Position numbers and translations under genes: made by a program. Below the pieces are notes generated by a model. It was not told the DNA's origin. It did not search any database and saw only the letters and a program-made list of their open reading frames with translations. Shown piece by piece: positions 46,198 through 54,337 of a stretch of 64,000 nucleotides of DNA. The stretch spans positions 2,042,501-2,106,500 of the forward strand of contig NZ_LS483470.1 in NCBI RefSeq assembly GCF_900478135.1, given 5' to 3'. This DNA is from Leminorella richardii. GTDB lineage: Bacteria > Pseudomonadota > Gammaproteobacteria > Enterobacterales > Enterobacteriaceae. Position 1 is the first letter of the stretch. Each line of letters starts with the position of its first letter.

Positions 46198-46542
46198 ATG
46201 ACGATCGAACGCATCAATCCCGCCAAGCGCTGGTCGGACGCCGTGGTTTATAACGAGACGATTTACTACACCAGCGTGCCGGAAAATCTAGACGCCAACG
46301 CCACTGAGCAGACCGCCAACGTGCTGGCCGATATCGACAGAATGCTGGCGCAGCTCGGTTCAGACAAAACCCGCATTCTTGATGCGACCATCTTTCTGGC
46401 CGATCGCCGCGACTTCGCCGCCATGAACGCTGCCTGGGACGCCTGGGTTATTGACGGCAAAGCACCAGTGCGCTGCACCGTTGAAGCGGCGCTGATGAAT
46501 CAGAAATATAAAGTGGAAATCAAGATTATTGCGGCGAAGTAA
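46198..46542 (+). CDS. yoaB: RidA-family protein (YoaB-like)
   Basis: A 114-residue YjgF/YER057c/UK114 protein. The conserved Arg lies in APVRCTVEAALMN, the position that binds the carboxylate in RidA deaminases of reactive enamines. Divergent from yoaA as in E. coli. CAGGAG is placed seven bases before ATG 46198. It is homologous to E. coli YoaB, although the exact substrate is unknown. Confidence 0.9.
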   Translation: MTIERINPAKRWSDAVVYNETIYYTSVPENLDANATEQTANVLADIDRMLAQLGSDKTRILDATIFLADRRDFAAMNAAWDAWVIDGKAPVRCTVEAALMNQKYKVEIKIIAAK

Positions 46543-46604
46543 GCATCAATCAACGCTGTACGATTCCGTACACCGATGATTAAGCAAGAAGCTGAAGAGT
46601 AGAT

Positions 46605-46631
46605 GCGCCTCTAAGTAAAGAGGCGCTTTTT
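46605..46631 (+). terminator. Terminator after the RidA-family gene
   Basis: Perfect stem GCGCCTCT (46605-46612) and AGAGGCGC (46619-46626) followed by five T residues. Confidence 0.85.
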
Positions 46632-46638
46632 CATTCAG

Positions 46639-47373
46639 TCAATTGATAAGTCTAGGCACTGAATCAGGGACTGGATATTTTCCCGTAGAAATATCAAATG
46701 GAACAATCGCCCTTTCATTGATGATTTTCCCCTGCCAAACGCCAAAAGAGTGAATATACATTTTGGGATAGCTGCCTGATGATTCATCTTCATTTTCATA
46801 GGCAAATTCAACGTCCGAGTCTAGATAGTTGACAACGCAGTCTCTGTCTTCTACGCATCCCGGTTTATTGTCATAGTGGGCCATGATTGCGGCTATTTTC
46901 TTTACTCGATGCCTTTCGGCGGGAAGATAAAAGTCCTGAAAAACAATATCCTCACCCATTTTGGTAATGATAGACTCGGTAACAATGCCCCGATGTTTGC
47001 CAAGATATACAGTATCTGCAATCCCCGAAGTACCATATATCCCATGACTCTCTACAGTTTCTGCGCTGACTATCTTACCGTTGTTCAAGAACCAAAGGTC
47101 AAAATAGCCTATGGAAGCGCCACCCGTTGCCCTATCCGACTCACCGTCAGCGCACATCACTACAATATGCTCTTTTGCATCCGTTGGGCTATCCAAACAG
47201 AGGCGATAAATATAGCCTGGATTGTCTTTGCGCAACCAGACAGGCTGTTTTTCACTATCCACTGTAGGCTGATAATATGCTTCCAATACTGACGGTAAAC
47301 TGCCCGCTGAAAATACCGGCAGGCTCATGCTAGCAATCGTAGCGAACAAGCTAATTCTTTTAATAAACGACAT
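46639..47373 (-). CDS. Secreted protein of unknown function (tandem paralogue A)
   Basis: A 244-residue protein with a clear signal peptide (SFIKRISLFATIASMSLPVFSAGSL cut after FSA). I recognise no named family. Conserved features shared with the next gene are LPSVLEAYYQPT, YRLCLDSPT, VVMCADG, GYFDLWFLN, GIVTES, DFYLPA and NKPGC/DCV cysteines. It may be periplasmic and disulfide-bonded (cysteines in LCLD, VMCADG, GCVEDRDCV). GAGGAA precedes the ATG. It ends close to the ridA-family terminator. No enzymatic signature is seen. Confidence 0.75.
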   Translation of the reverse strand: MSFIKRISLFATIASMSLPVFSAGSLPSVLEAYYQPTVDSEKQPVWLRKDNPGYIYRLCLDSPTDAKEHIVVMCADGESDRATGGASIGYFDLWFLNNGKIVSAETVESHGIYGTSGIADTVYLGKHRGIVTESIITKMGEDIVFQDFYLPAERHRVKKIAAIMAHYDNKPGCVEDRDCVVNYLDSDVEFAYENEDESSGSYPKMYIHSFGVWQGKIINERAIVPFDISTGKYPVPDSVPRLIN

Positions 47374-47454
47374 AAGTATTCCTCTTCCATAAGCGGCGAA
47401 ATGCCGGCATCCTTTTCCTTTACGTTGTAGAAATAGCTTTCTATTTGATAAAAC

Positions 47455-48168
47455 TTACATTGGATCCTGTATAAAGTGGGGAATATTGTATCGATTGTTT
47501 TTCCGATCGAACAAGACGACTTGCGTTACGTTAACGTCTTTACCTGCCAATATTCCAACGGAATGAATAAGCATGTTGGGGTAATCATCATTCGTATTCT
47601 CCTCAAACACGACCTGCGTATTTAACTCATCCCGTAAACAGTCCACATCGACATCGCAGGTTGCTTTGTTATCTAAATGGACCAATAGCCACGCAACTTC
47701 TGAGACTTTATTGCTTTTCGCTGGCAGATAAAAATGCCGATAGCGTATTTTAGCGCCCTGCCCGTCGGTACCGGACTCTGTAACAATCCCCCAACGCTTG
47801 CCGATTTTTACGACATATGCCGAACCTGACTCACCGTAGCGACCTTCACTTTTTACTCTCTCGGAGCTAACAACGCGATCTAACTTAAGAAACCAGAGAT
47901 CAAAATAGCCGCTTTGAAAACCCGCATCGTTGCCGTTCACGCCATCACCACACATAGCAACAATACGCTCTTCTGGCCCTGTCCACTTATCTAAACAGAG
48001 GTTGTAGATAACATTGGGTTGCCCTTTTCGCTGCCAAGCAGGATAAGTACCTTCAATACCTGTAGGCTGATAGTATTCCTCTAATGCCAGCGGTAGGCTA
48101 CTTTGTGCAAATACAGGCAAACTTAAGCAGCTGAAGAATAAAAAAGACATTTTTTTCTCATACTTCAC
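47455..48168 (-). CDS. Secreted protein of unknown function (tandem paralogue B)
   Basis: A 237-residue paralogue of A. The best start is GTG 48168, with GAGG six bases upstream and a signal peptide KYEKKMSFLFFSCLSLPVFAQSS; the frame is open further, to 48222, and an ATG at 48150 is an alternative. Shared motifs in order are LPLALEEYYQPT, YNLCLDKWT, VAMCGDG, GYFDLWFL, GIVTES, HFYLPA and AWLLVHLDNKATCDVD. The 81-base gap to A suggests one transcript or a recent tandem duplication. Confidence 0.72.
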   Translation of the reverse strand: MKYEKKMSFLFFSCLSLPVFAQSSLPLALEEYYQPTGIEGTYPAWQRKGQPNVIYNLCLDKWTGPEERIVAMCGDGVNGNDAGFQSGYFDLWFLKLDRVVSSERVKSEGRYGESGSAYVVKIGKRWGIVTESGTDGQGAKIRYRHFYLPAKSNKVSEVAWLLVHLDNKATCDVDVDCLRDELNTQVVFEENTNDDYPNMLIHSVGILAGKDVNVTQVVLFDRKNNRYNIPHFIQDPM

Positions 48169-48231
48169 CCTGTACCTCGTTCCACAGCACAATCGAACGA
48201 ATAAAAATATCAATCCATTCAAAGCAATCCC

Positions 48232-48336
48232 CTAAAAAGCGTCAAAATAGTCCTCACCACCGTCATATATTAGTTTATATTCTAAATAAACCAACAACCA
48301 CGCAAATTCTCTAGATATTTTTACCCGGTGAGATGA
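48232..48336 (-). pseudogene. Decayed fragment of a third paralogue of the A/B family
   Basis: On the minus strand a 35-codon open stretch reads SREFAWLLVYLEYK, close to SEVAWLLVHLDNK of paralogue B. At DNA level the plus strand near 48281-48310 and the matching part of B (near 47671-47700) share TCTAAAT, ACCAA and CCACGCAA in register. Upstream and downstream are stops and there is no start, so only the C-terminal part of a former gene remains. The ORF is 105 bases and shows no ribosome-binding site. Confidence 0.6.
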
Positions 48337-48469
48337 TCAAGAGTAAATGAGTTATTCTTAATAATAAAACGAATGACATTAACAATATCCACACTGTTTG
48401 CGAACTTAAACAGTATAGCTATTTCAAGTAGAATATTGGTAGAATATTTCTATAGCAAAGGAGAAATAA

Positions 48470-48625
48470 ATGGGCATAGCTACGTTAGTTATAATCATCA
48501 CCTTAATATATGGATTATTTATGGCTGCTGCTATCTGGCTTTGTTTCAAAAGAGTAAATACTATCAGACGTTTTTTTCTAGTCTGGCTATTATCCAGTGT
48601 AATAATCCTGCTTTTTATCTTCTAA
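48470..48625 (+). CDS. Small two-helix membrane protein
   Basis: A 51-residue ORF that starts at ATG 48470 with an excellent Shine-Dalgarno, AAAGGAGA, six bases upstream. It has two hydrophobic segments (~4-25 and ~35-51) separated by the basic turn KRVNTIRR, so both ends are probably periplasmic or outside the cytoplasm. Only one cysteine is seen (LCFKR). It resembles neither a known holin nor a type I toxin that I can name, although the size would fit either. A weak 103-codon ORF in another frame overlaps it. Confidence 0.55.
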   Translation: MGIATLVIIITLIYGLFMAAAIWLCFKRVNTIRRFFLVWLLSSVIILLFIF

Positions 48626-48856
48626 TAATCCCTTTATGTAGAGAAGCGAAAAAACATTGCCTTTCGTGCAATCAATGCACATAGCCACACTACGATATTC
48701 CAATCCTGTCTACATATCTAAACAGAAATTACAACTTACGTTAAGTTGCTCTTTTTACGAAAAAATAGCCGAAGAATAAGGAAAGGTATTTTTTCTCCTA
48801 TTTCGCTCTATTCGCCGCCTTTTTCACTTAACAGTTGTCTCCCTAATAATCTCCCG
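48626..48856. other. Intergenic region before the DUF1848 gene
   Basis: About 230 AT-rich bases after the small membrane protein. I see no ORF with a ribosome-binding site, no terminator hairpin and no operator. Confidence 0.35.
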
Positions 48857-49753
48857 CTAGTCACGCTCTTCCTCTCCCAATAAAAACGGGCTCAGCGGCG
48901 AATGCTGCTTATAGTTTTCTGTCGCCAAAACGTGATTCGACGTTGCATAACAATATTTACAGCCGTGCAGGCAGGTATTGTAGGCGCCGATATCGACGCT
49001 TTTTATGCAGCCGCAGGCTTCGCGCTGTCCGCGATCTTTAGCGCTGCTGACGTCGATAGCAAACAGCTGCTTTAACAGCACGTCGTCAATGCACTTGCCG
49101 TGAGTAATGCCAAAAGCGGTTAAATCCATCGACTCAGCGCAGCTAGAGATCGCCATATTGTTGGCTCGGGCAATTTCGGCAAGCTCTCGCGCCAGCGACT
49201 GACAGAGGCTGACGTCCTTAGCAATATCGCTATAAATCAGTGAAGGCGTCTGCTTCAGGTTTCGAGCCGTTTTGGCATAAATATCGGCAAAGCTAATCAC
49301 AACGCGCTCGCAGCAGCCGTTCAGGCTTGCGGCCAGTTTGCCAAACAGCCTCAGGTGTTCGTCATACGGCAGCAGGTTGGAGAGAAGAATGGGATCGTAA
49401 CGCCAAATCACCTTTTCTCGCCCTATTTGGTCTGAAAGGCGTTGAAACACCTCAAGGCTTTTTAAGGGATGTAGCGTTTTGGCTTCCAGTTCGCGCGGGT
49501 AGCCAGTCAGCGTATATTGGAAATAGTAGCGGTAGCCGCGCTCATCCAATTCCGACAGGTAAGGCATCAGGCGTGCTGGGTTACGCGTCCAAAAGACGAT
49601 AGCGTCGACGTCTGCCGGCATGAGAGAGATTCGACTAATCTGACGGGGATTAAACGGATTTCTATTCAATAAAAACCCCGCCCTGACGCGCTGGATAAAC
49701 CAGTCGGCGTAAAAGGCGGGAATGTCCGTTCGGCGGCTTGCGCTGATAATCAT
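48857..49753 (-). CDS. DUF1848 family protein
   Basis: A 298-residue protein that begins IISASRRTDIPAFYADWF, the hallmark of DUF1848. ADVDAIVFWTRNPARLMPYL and EKVIWRYDPILLS follow. The C-terminal CGCIKSVDIGAYNTCLHGCKYCYA has a radical-SAM-like cysteine cluster (CxxxCxxC). The family is uncharacterised; an iron-sulfur or SAM-dependent chemistry is plausible. It has no obvious operon partner. Confidence 0.85.
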   Translation of the reverse strand: MIISASRRTDIPAFYADWFIQRVRAGFLLNRNPFNPRQISRISLMPADVDAIVFWTRNPARLMPYLSELDERGYRYYFQYTLTGYPRELEAKTLHPLKSLEVFQRLSDQIGREKVIWRYDPILLSNLLPYDEHLRLFGKLAASLNGCCERVVISFADIYAKTARNLKQTPSLIYSDIAKDVSLCQSLARELAEIARANNMAISSCAESMDLTAFGITHGKCIDDVLLKQLFAIDVSSAKDRGQREACGCIKSVDIGAYNTCLHGCKYCYATSNHVLATENYKQHSPLSPFLLGEEERD

Positions 49754-49819
49754 GTCGGCTTCCTGTAAACTTACTGAAACCTTCAGCTATCCGGTAGCCG
49801 TGGCAGTAAAGCGAAAACG

Positions 49820-50152
49820 TCAGATAGCCACTTTAAGCATAATCATTCCGGCAAGCAACAGTATCAGCCCTGCCCAGCCCTTGCGGTTTAGCCGCTGACC
49901 AAACATGATCCAGCCAGCGGCCACAGTAGCAGCGATGCCAAATCCGCCCCACAGCGCGTAGGCAATGGCAAGATCCATTCCTTTTACCGCCTGAGCCAGA
50001 GCGCTAAAGGCACCCAGTACACAGACGAGGGAGAGCAACCCCATCCCCATACGCTTAAATCCGTTGGACAACTTCAAAAACACGTTAGCCACAATTTCTA
50101 ATACAATCGCCAGCGCCAGAAACGCGATGTGATATATCTCAAGCTGCTGCAT
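49820..50152 (-). CDS. mdtI: Spermidine exporter subunit MdtI
   Basis: A 110-residue SMR-family transporter with four helices. The essential Glu is E19 in AIVLEIVANVFLK, and AYALWGGFGIAATVAAGWIMFGQRLN is conserved. It acts with MdtJ as a heterodimer to export spermidine. The ORF runs to 50179, but ATG 50152 fits the family start. It overlaps the mdtJ end by 14 bases. Confidence 0.95.
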   Translation of the reverse strand: MQQLEIYHIAFLALAIVLEIVANVFLKLSNGFKRMGMGLLSLVCVLGAFSALAQAVKGMDLAIAYALWGGFGIAATVAAGWIMFGQRLNRKGWAGLILLLAGMIMLKVAI

Positions 50153-50507
50153 GGAGCACCTCTTCTTTTTCAACATCACTTTTTACTACTCGAGTCCCCT
50201 GTTTAATAAGAATAATACCCACCAGCAGTGTTGTCAGTCCCAGAGCCTTCATCATCGAAATAGCTTCGCCAAAAATCAGGGCACTAAATAACGTAATCAA
50301 CAGTACGCCAATGCCTTCCCATAGAGCATAGGCCACGCCCAGCGCCACGCGCTTAACGGATATTGACAGTAAAATATAAGAAAGCGTTATCATCACATAC
50401 ATTGCGATATGGCCGTAAATATGCCCAGTTTCGCTGGCATATTTCATCGACAGCGTGCCGATTACTTCGGTAATAATGGCCATAAATAAAAATAACCAGT
50501 ATTTCAT
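50139..50507 (-). CDS. mdtJ: Spermidine exporter subunit MdtJ
   Basis: A 122-residue SMR protein, partner of MdtI. The essential Glu is E14 in IITEVIGTLSMK. It begins at ATG 50507, with GGAGAAATTAAA as ribosome-binding site. It has a slightly longer C-terminal tail than MdtI, like E. coli MdtJ (121 residues). The long 5' region (50508-50800) carries a candidate regulatory ORF. Confidence 0.95.
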   Translation of the reverse strand: MKYWLFLFMAIITEVIGTLSMKYASETGHIYGHIAMYVMITLSYILLSISVKRVALGVAYALWEGIGVLLITLFSALIFGEAISMMKALGLTTLLVGIILIKQGTRVVKSDVEKEEVLHAAA

Positions 50508-50656
50508 TTTAATTTCTCCGTTTAATTTTTATATGCGCCGCTTTAATACAAAAAATTGACATGTTTATTTTTAAAAAATAAACAAAGGCCAATCGCTTTT
50601 GCGATAAAAAACGGACGTTGAATTATGAGTCTGCTAACAGACTACGGAGAAAGACG

Positions 50657-50755
50657 CTAACGCTTGGCGCTCCAGTTGAGCTCGCTGGCAAGGACAGAGG
50701 ATATAAAGAAAACGAAGGTAGATGTACGTAATAAAAAACGTTGAATAGACGTCAT
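50657..50755 (-). CDS. Candidate upstream ORF in the mdtJI leader
   Basis: On the minus strand a 32-codon ORF from ATG 50755 encodes a peptide that ends SELNWSAKR and has a hydrophobic middle (TFVFFISSVLA). An in-frame GTG at 50788 lies about 14 bases after AGGAGG. It ends 149 bases before mdtJ. In E. coli the uORF mdtU in this place mediates spermidine-dependent control of mdtJI. Homology to MdtU cannot be judged here. The rest of 50508-50934 shows only AT-rich DNA. Confidence 0.4.
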   Translation of the reverse strand: MTSIQRFLLRTSTFVFFISSVLASELNWSAKR

Positions 50756-50934
50756 AATGAATTGGTTGTCAGTCGTGTCAAAAACCACGATTTGCGCTTA
50801 CCCCTCCTGTAATATGGTTCACGGTTCTATTTCTACCATAGGGAAATAGCGAAATCAAATAAAGAAGCGTTATTTATTTTAAAAACAACACATACTCACA
50901 AGGTAAATTTAATAAAAAACCTATTTTTATGCAT

Positions 50935-50968
50935 AAAAAAACCGCCTAACATCAGCACAGGCGGTTTT
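50935..50968 (-). terminator. Terminator of eda
   Basis: Stem ACCGCCT (50941-50947) and AGGCGGT (50959-50965), with an A run (50935-50940) that is the T tail on the minus strand. It is 21 bases beyond the eda stop. Confidence 0.85.
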
Positions 50969-50989
50969 CACTGAATAGAGAAGTGCCTA

Positions 50990-51631
50990 TTAGCCTTTAG
51001 CGTGCGCTACGGCCTCGCTGGCAAGCTCGGTAATGCGCGCAAAGTCGCCTTTGGCGATGACGTCACCGGGAACAAACCAAGAGCCGCCGACGCACAGTAC
51101 GCTAGGCAGAGCAAGGTAATCGCGGCAGTTGCCAAGAGTAATTCCTCCAGTTGGGCAGAAGCGGACCTGAGAAATCGCGCTGCTGATAGCCTGCAGTGCT
51201 TTAACACCGCCGTTGGCTTCGGCTGGGAAAAACTTGAATTCACGCAGACCATAGTCCATACCGAGCATCAGCTCAGAAACGCTGCTCACACCGGGGATTA
51301 GAGGAATATCGCCGTCAACCGCCGCCTGCAGTAGAGGCTCCGTCAAACCGGGGCTGATAGCAAACTGACCGCCAGCCGCCGCAACCTCTGCCAGCTGCTG
51401 AGGATTCAGCACAGTACCTGCACCAACAATAGCTTCAGGCACTTCTTTAGCAATAGCGCGGATAGCGTCCAGAGCACAGGCAGTACGCAGAGTCACTTCA
51501 AGAACGCGCACGCCGCCGGCAACCAGCGCCTTGGCTAAAGGAACAGCGTCCTTCAGTTCTTTAATAACGATGACGGGCACGACCGGCCCGGTGGACAAAA
51601 TGCTTTCTGCGCTGGTTTTCCAGTTTTTCAT
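50990..51631 (-). CDS. eda: KDPG/KHG aldolase
   Basis: A 213-residue class I aldolase, the last step of the Entner-Doudoroff route (KDPG to pyruvate and glyceraldehyde-3-phosphate), and also of hexuronate breakdown. E45 and R49 (LEVTLRT) and the Schiff-base K133 (EFKFFPAEANGG) match E. coli numbering. ATG 51640 is in frame but too close to AGGAGA; ATG 51631 has proper spacing and the E. coli length. It follows pgl by 94 bases. No edd is in the window. Confidence 0.95.
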   Translation of the reverse strand: MKNWKTSAESILSTGPVVPVIVIKELKDAVPLAKALVAGGVRVLEVTLRTACALDAIRAIAKEVPEAIVGAGTVLNPQQLAEVAAAGGQFAISPGLTEPLLQAAVDGDIPLIPGVSSVSELMLGMDYGLREFKFFPAEANGGVKALQAISSAISQVRFCPTGGITLGNCRDYLALPSVLCVGGSWFVPGDVIAKGDFARITELASEAVAHAKG

Positions 51632-51725
51632 TCGCTTCATTCTCCTGGTTGCCGGTCGATACCTCAGTATGCCGCGGCGATTAAAAGTAGCGCACAGCGA
51701 AACCGCCGCACGCGGGGTTTATGCA

Positions 51726-52430
51726 TCAGGCCGACCAGAATACGTCGACCGATGCCTTGGTTTGGTGCAGCACGGCGCGAACCGGCATCTCCTGCACGTC
51801 GTCGCCACTTTGTGCCTGCTGGTAAACCGTGCGCTTATTCTCCCCGACCAAATGAAGGAAAATCTGGCGAGCGTTGAGCAGCGCAGGCAGCGTCAGCGTC
51901 AGTCGGTCAAGAGGAGCAGTTAGCGGGGTCATGCCAAAAACCAGGCGGTGTGATGACATATCCAACGCGGCTGAAAGATTTGTCGCACCGGGGAACAGTG
52001 AAGCCGTGTGGCCATCGTCTCCCATACCAAGAATAACGGCATCAAACGGCTTCGCTATTGCGTCAATCGCCTGTTCAACGTCCTCTACGCCATCAAACGG
52101 CGTAGCGCTGGCGTTTTTTAACGGTACAAAGTTTGCCGCTGCGGCAGCGCCACACAGCAGATTTTCGCGCACCAGCCTTTCATTGCTGGAGGGATCGTCC
52201 GCGTTTATCCAGCGCTCGTCGGCCAGCGTTACGGTCACCCGCGCCCAGTCCAGCGGCTGCTGGCTCAGCAACTTAAACAGCCCAAGCGGCGTTTTGCCGC
52301 CGGAAACGACCAGGCTTGCCTGCCCTTTTTCCGCTATGCCCTGCTGTAAGGCCGCGACAATACGCTGCGCCAGTCGGCGGTTAAGCTCCTCGGCGGAGGG
52401 AAAGCTAATGAAGTTTGCCACAGTGTTCAC
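51726..52430 (-). CDS. pgl: 6-phosphogluconolactonase (DevB type)
   Basis: A 234-residue lactonase that hydrolyses the Zwf product to 6-phosphogluconate. The family motifs VVSGGKTPLGLFKLL, LADERW, SSNERLVRENLL and ILGMGDDGHTASLFPG are present. It belongs to the DevB/NagB-like type, unrelated to the beta-propeller Pgl of E. coli. The start is GTG 52430; GTG 52421 is better spaced after AGAAGG and is an alternative. It lies 63 bases after zwf in the same direction, giving a zwf-pgl-eda order. Confidence 0.92.
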   Translation of the reverse strand: MNTVANFISFPSAEELNRRLAQRIVAALQQGIAEKGQASLVVSGGKTPLGLFKLLSQQPLDWARVTVTLADERWINADDPSSNERLVRENLLCGAAAAANFVPLKNASATPFDGVEDVEQAIDAIAKPFDAVILGMGDDGHTASLFPGATNLSAALDMSSHRLVFGMTPLTAPLDRLTLTLPALLNARQIFLHLVGENKRTVYQQAQSGDDVQEMPVRAVLHQTKASVDVFWSA

Positions 52431-52493
52431 CCTTCTCTTTTTCTCTTCTCATTCACCGGATGCCGATAGCCTTTTGGCTACCGGCGCTTAACG

Positions 52494-53970
52494 CTACTCG
52501 AACTCACTCCATGAACGCCCGTCTCGAGTGATCATCGCCACGGAGGCAACCGGCCCCCAGGTTCCTGCCTGATAGGGCTTCGGCGGCTCATTGTCCGCAG
52601 CCCAAGCGTTCATGATTGAATCAACCCATTTCCACGCCTCCTCCACTTCATCGCGGCGTACAAACAGCGCCTGAATGCCGCGCATCGTTTCCAACAGCAG
52701 TCGTTCATAGGCATCGGCAACCCGCTGCTCGTGGAAGGTGTCAGAGAAGCTCAGGTCAAGCTTGGTGGTTTGCAGGCGGTGTTTATGATCGAGCCCCGGC
52801 ACTTTGTTAAGGATCTGCACTTCGACGCCTTCATCCGGCTGTAGTCGAATGGTAAGCGTATTCGGCGGCAGCGACTGGTAGGAGTCTCTAAACAGGTTCA
52901 TCGGTGGGTTTTTAAAGTAGATAACCACTTCTGTGCACTTAGTGGGCAGGCGTTTGCCGGTTCTCAGGTAGAACGGCACACCGGCCCAGCGCCAGTTGTC
53001 GATATCAACGCGAATAGAAACAAAAGTTTCCGTGTTACTGCGCTTATTGGCGCCCTCTTCGTCCAAATAGCCGGGTACTTTCTGCCCTTGAACAAAGCCT
53101 GCGGTGTACTGGCCGCGAACGGTCATTTCACGAACGTTGGTGTGATCGATACGTCTGAGAGAGCGTAATACTTTTACTTTTTCATCGCGAATGCGGTCTG
53201 CACTGAGATCTACCGGAGGCGACATGGCAATCATGGTCAAAATTTGCAGCAGGTGGTTTTGCACCATGTCTCGCATTTGACCAGCCTTGTCGAAATAGCC
53301 CCACCGGCCTTCGATCCCCACTTCTTCAGAAACGGTGATTTGAACATGATCGATAGCGGTGTTATCCCACTTGGCGGCAAACAGCGAGTTGGCAAAGCGC
53401 AGCGCCAGCAGGTTAAGCACGGTTTCTTTGCCCAGATAGTGGTCAATACGGTAAACCTGCGACTCGTCAAAATACTGCGCAACCTGATCGTTGATTTCCT
53501 GAGAGGACTTCAGATCTGTACCGGAGGGGCTTTTCCATCACCACTCGGCTAGGGAATTTACTCAACCCGGCCTCGCCAAGCCCACGACACACTGCACCAA
53601 AGGTACTCGGCGGCATAGCGAAATAGTTAATGGTGATTCGGTTTTCCTGATCGAGCATTTTACCCAGACGGATAAAGCCCTCTGCTTCATTAACGTCCAG
53701 ATTGCAAAAATCCAGACGCTGGCTTAATCGCTGCCAAACCTCGGCGTCAACCGCATCCTTCATAAAGGTTTTCAGGGCAGTTTCAACCACCTCGGTATAG
53801 GCCGCCTTGTCCCACTCCGCTCGCCCAACGCCAATAATGCGAGTATCCGGATGAATATGCCCCGCTTTCTCTAGCTGATAAAGGGAAGGAATAAGCTTGC
53901 GTCGGGCCAGATCGCCCTTAGCGCCAAAAATAACCAAGTCACATGCCTGAGCGATTGAATCATCCACCAT
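52494..53970 (-). pseudogene. zwf: Glucose-6-phosphate dehydrogenase, broken by a +1 frameshift
   Basis: The N-terminal fragment (from ATG 53970, GGAG upstream) has the NADP motif FGAKGDLARRKLIPSLY and runs normally to VVMEKPL, then shifts frame near 53522-53530 and stops at 53467. The C-terminal fragment covers the active site and the rest (IDHVQITVSEEVGIEGRWGYF and later RTGKRLP) in the other frame. The coding strand reads CCCCTCCGGTACA where CCCCTCGGTACA would restore the frame (EKPLGTDLKSS). Removing one base gives exactly 491 residues, the E. coli length. Either a real loss or a base-call error. Confidence 0.88.
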
Positions 53971-54021
53971 GACAGTCTCCTCAATGAACCGCATTTTCTT
54001 TTTTTGCGGTCTAAACGTTCA

Positions 54022-54036
54022 TGTAATTTTATTACA
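54022..54036. promoter_or_regulatory. HexR operator between zwf and hexR
   Basis: TGTAATTTTATTACA is a perfect match to the HexR consensus TGTARTTWWATTACA. It lies 52 bases before the zwf start and about 300 before hexR. HexR represses these genes until 2-keto-3-deoxy-6-phosphogluconate is present. The rest of 53971-54337 is AT-rich and must also carry the hexR promoter. Confidence 0.9.
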
Positions 54037-54337
54037 TAAGTAATGTACTCTTTTACTTTCGCGCCGTAAACAGCCAAAAGGAAAAGCGTCACTTATAAAA
54101 TAAAACGCCGTTTCATTTGACTTAATTCGCTAAAACTACGGGAGTTTTGCCAAATATTCGTCGTATTTCTCATCGCCGCCCCGCTAAAATCAGACGTCGA
54201 TCAAAGTTCATGAAAAAAAATTACAAAAAAGCGCGTTTAACGCGACGGGCGCTTTTGCGCCATAGTATATTTCCATAAAACCAAGATTGGTTTCTCCTTT
54301 AAATGTAATAGGCAAAAGAGCGCGAGGCATAAAAACG

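Noticed and set aside
48373..48684. 103-codon ORF overlapping the small membrane protein
   Set aside because: It lacks a ribosome-binding site, while the 51-residue frame inside it has an ideal one.
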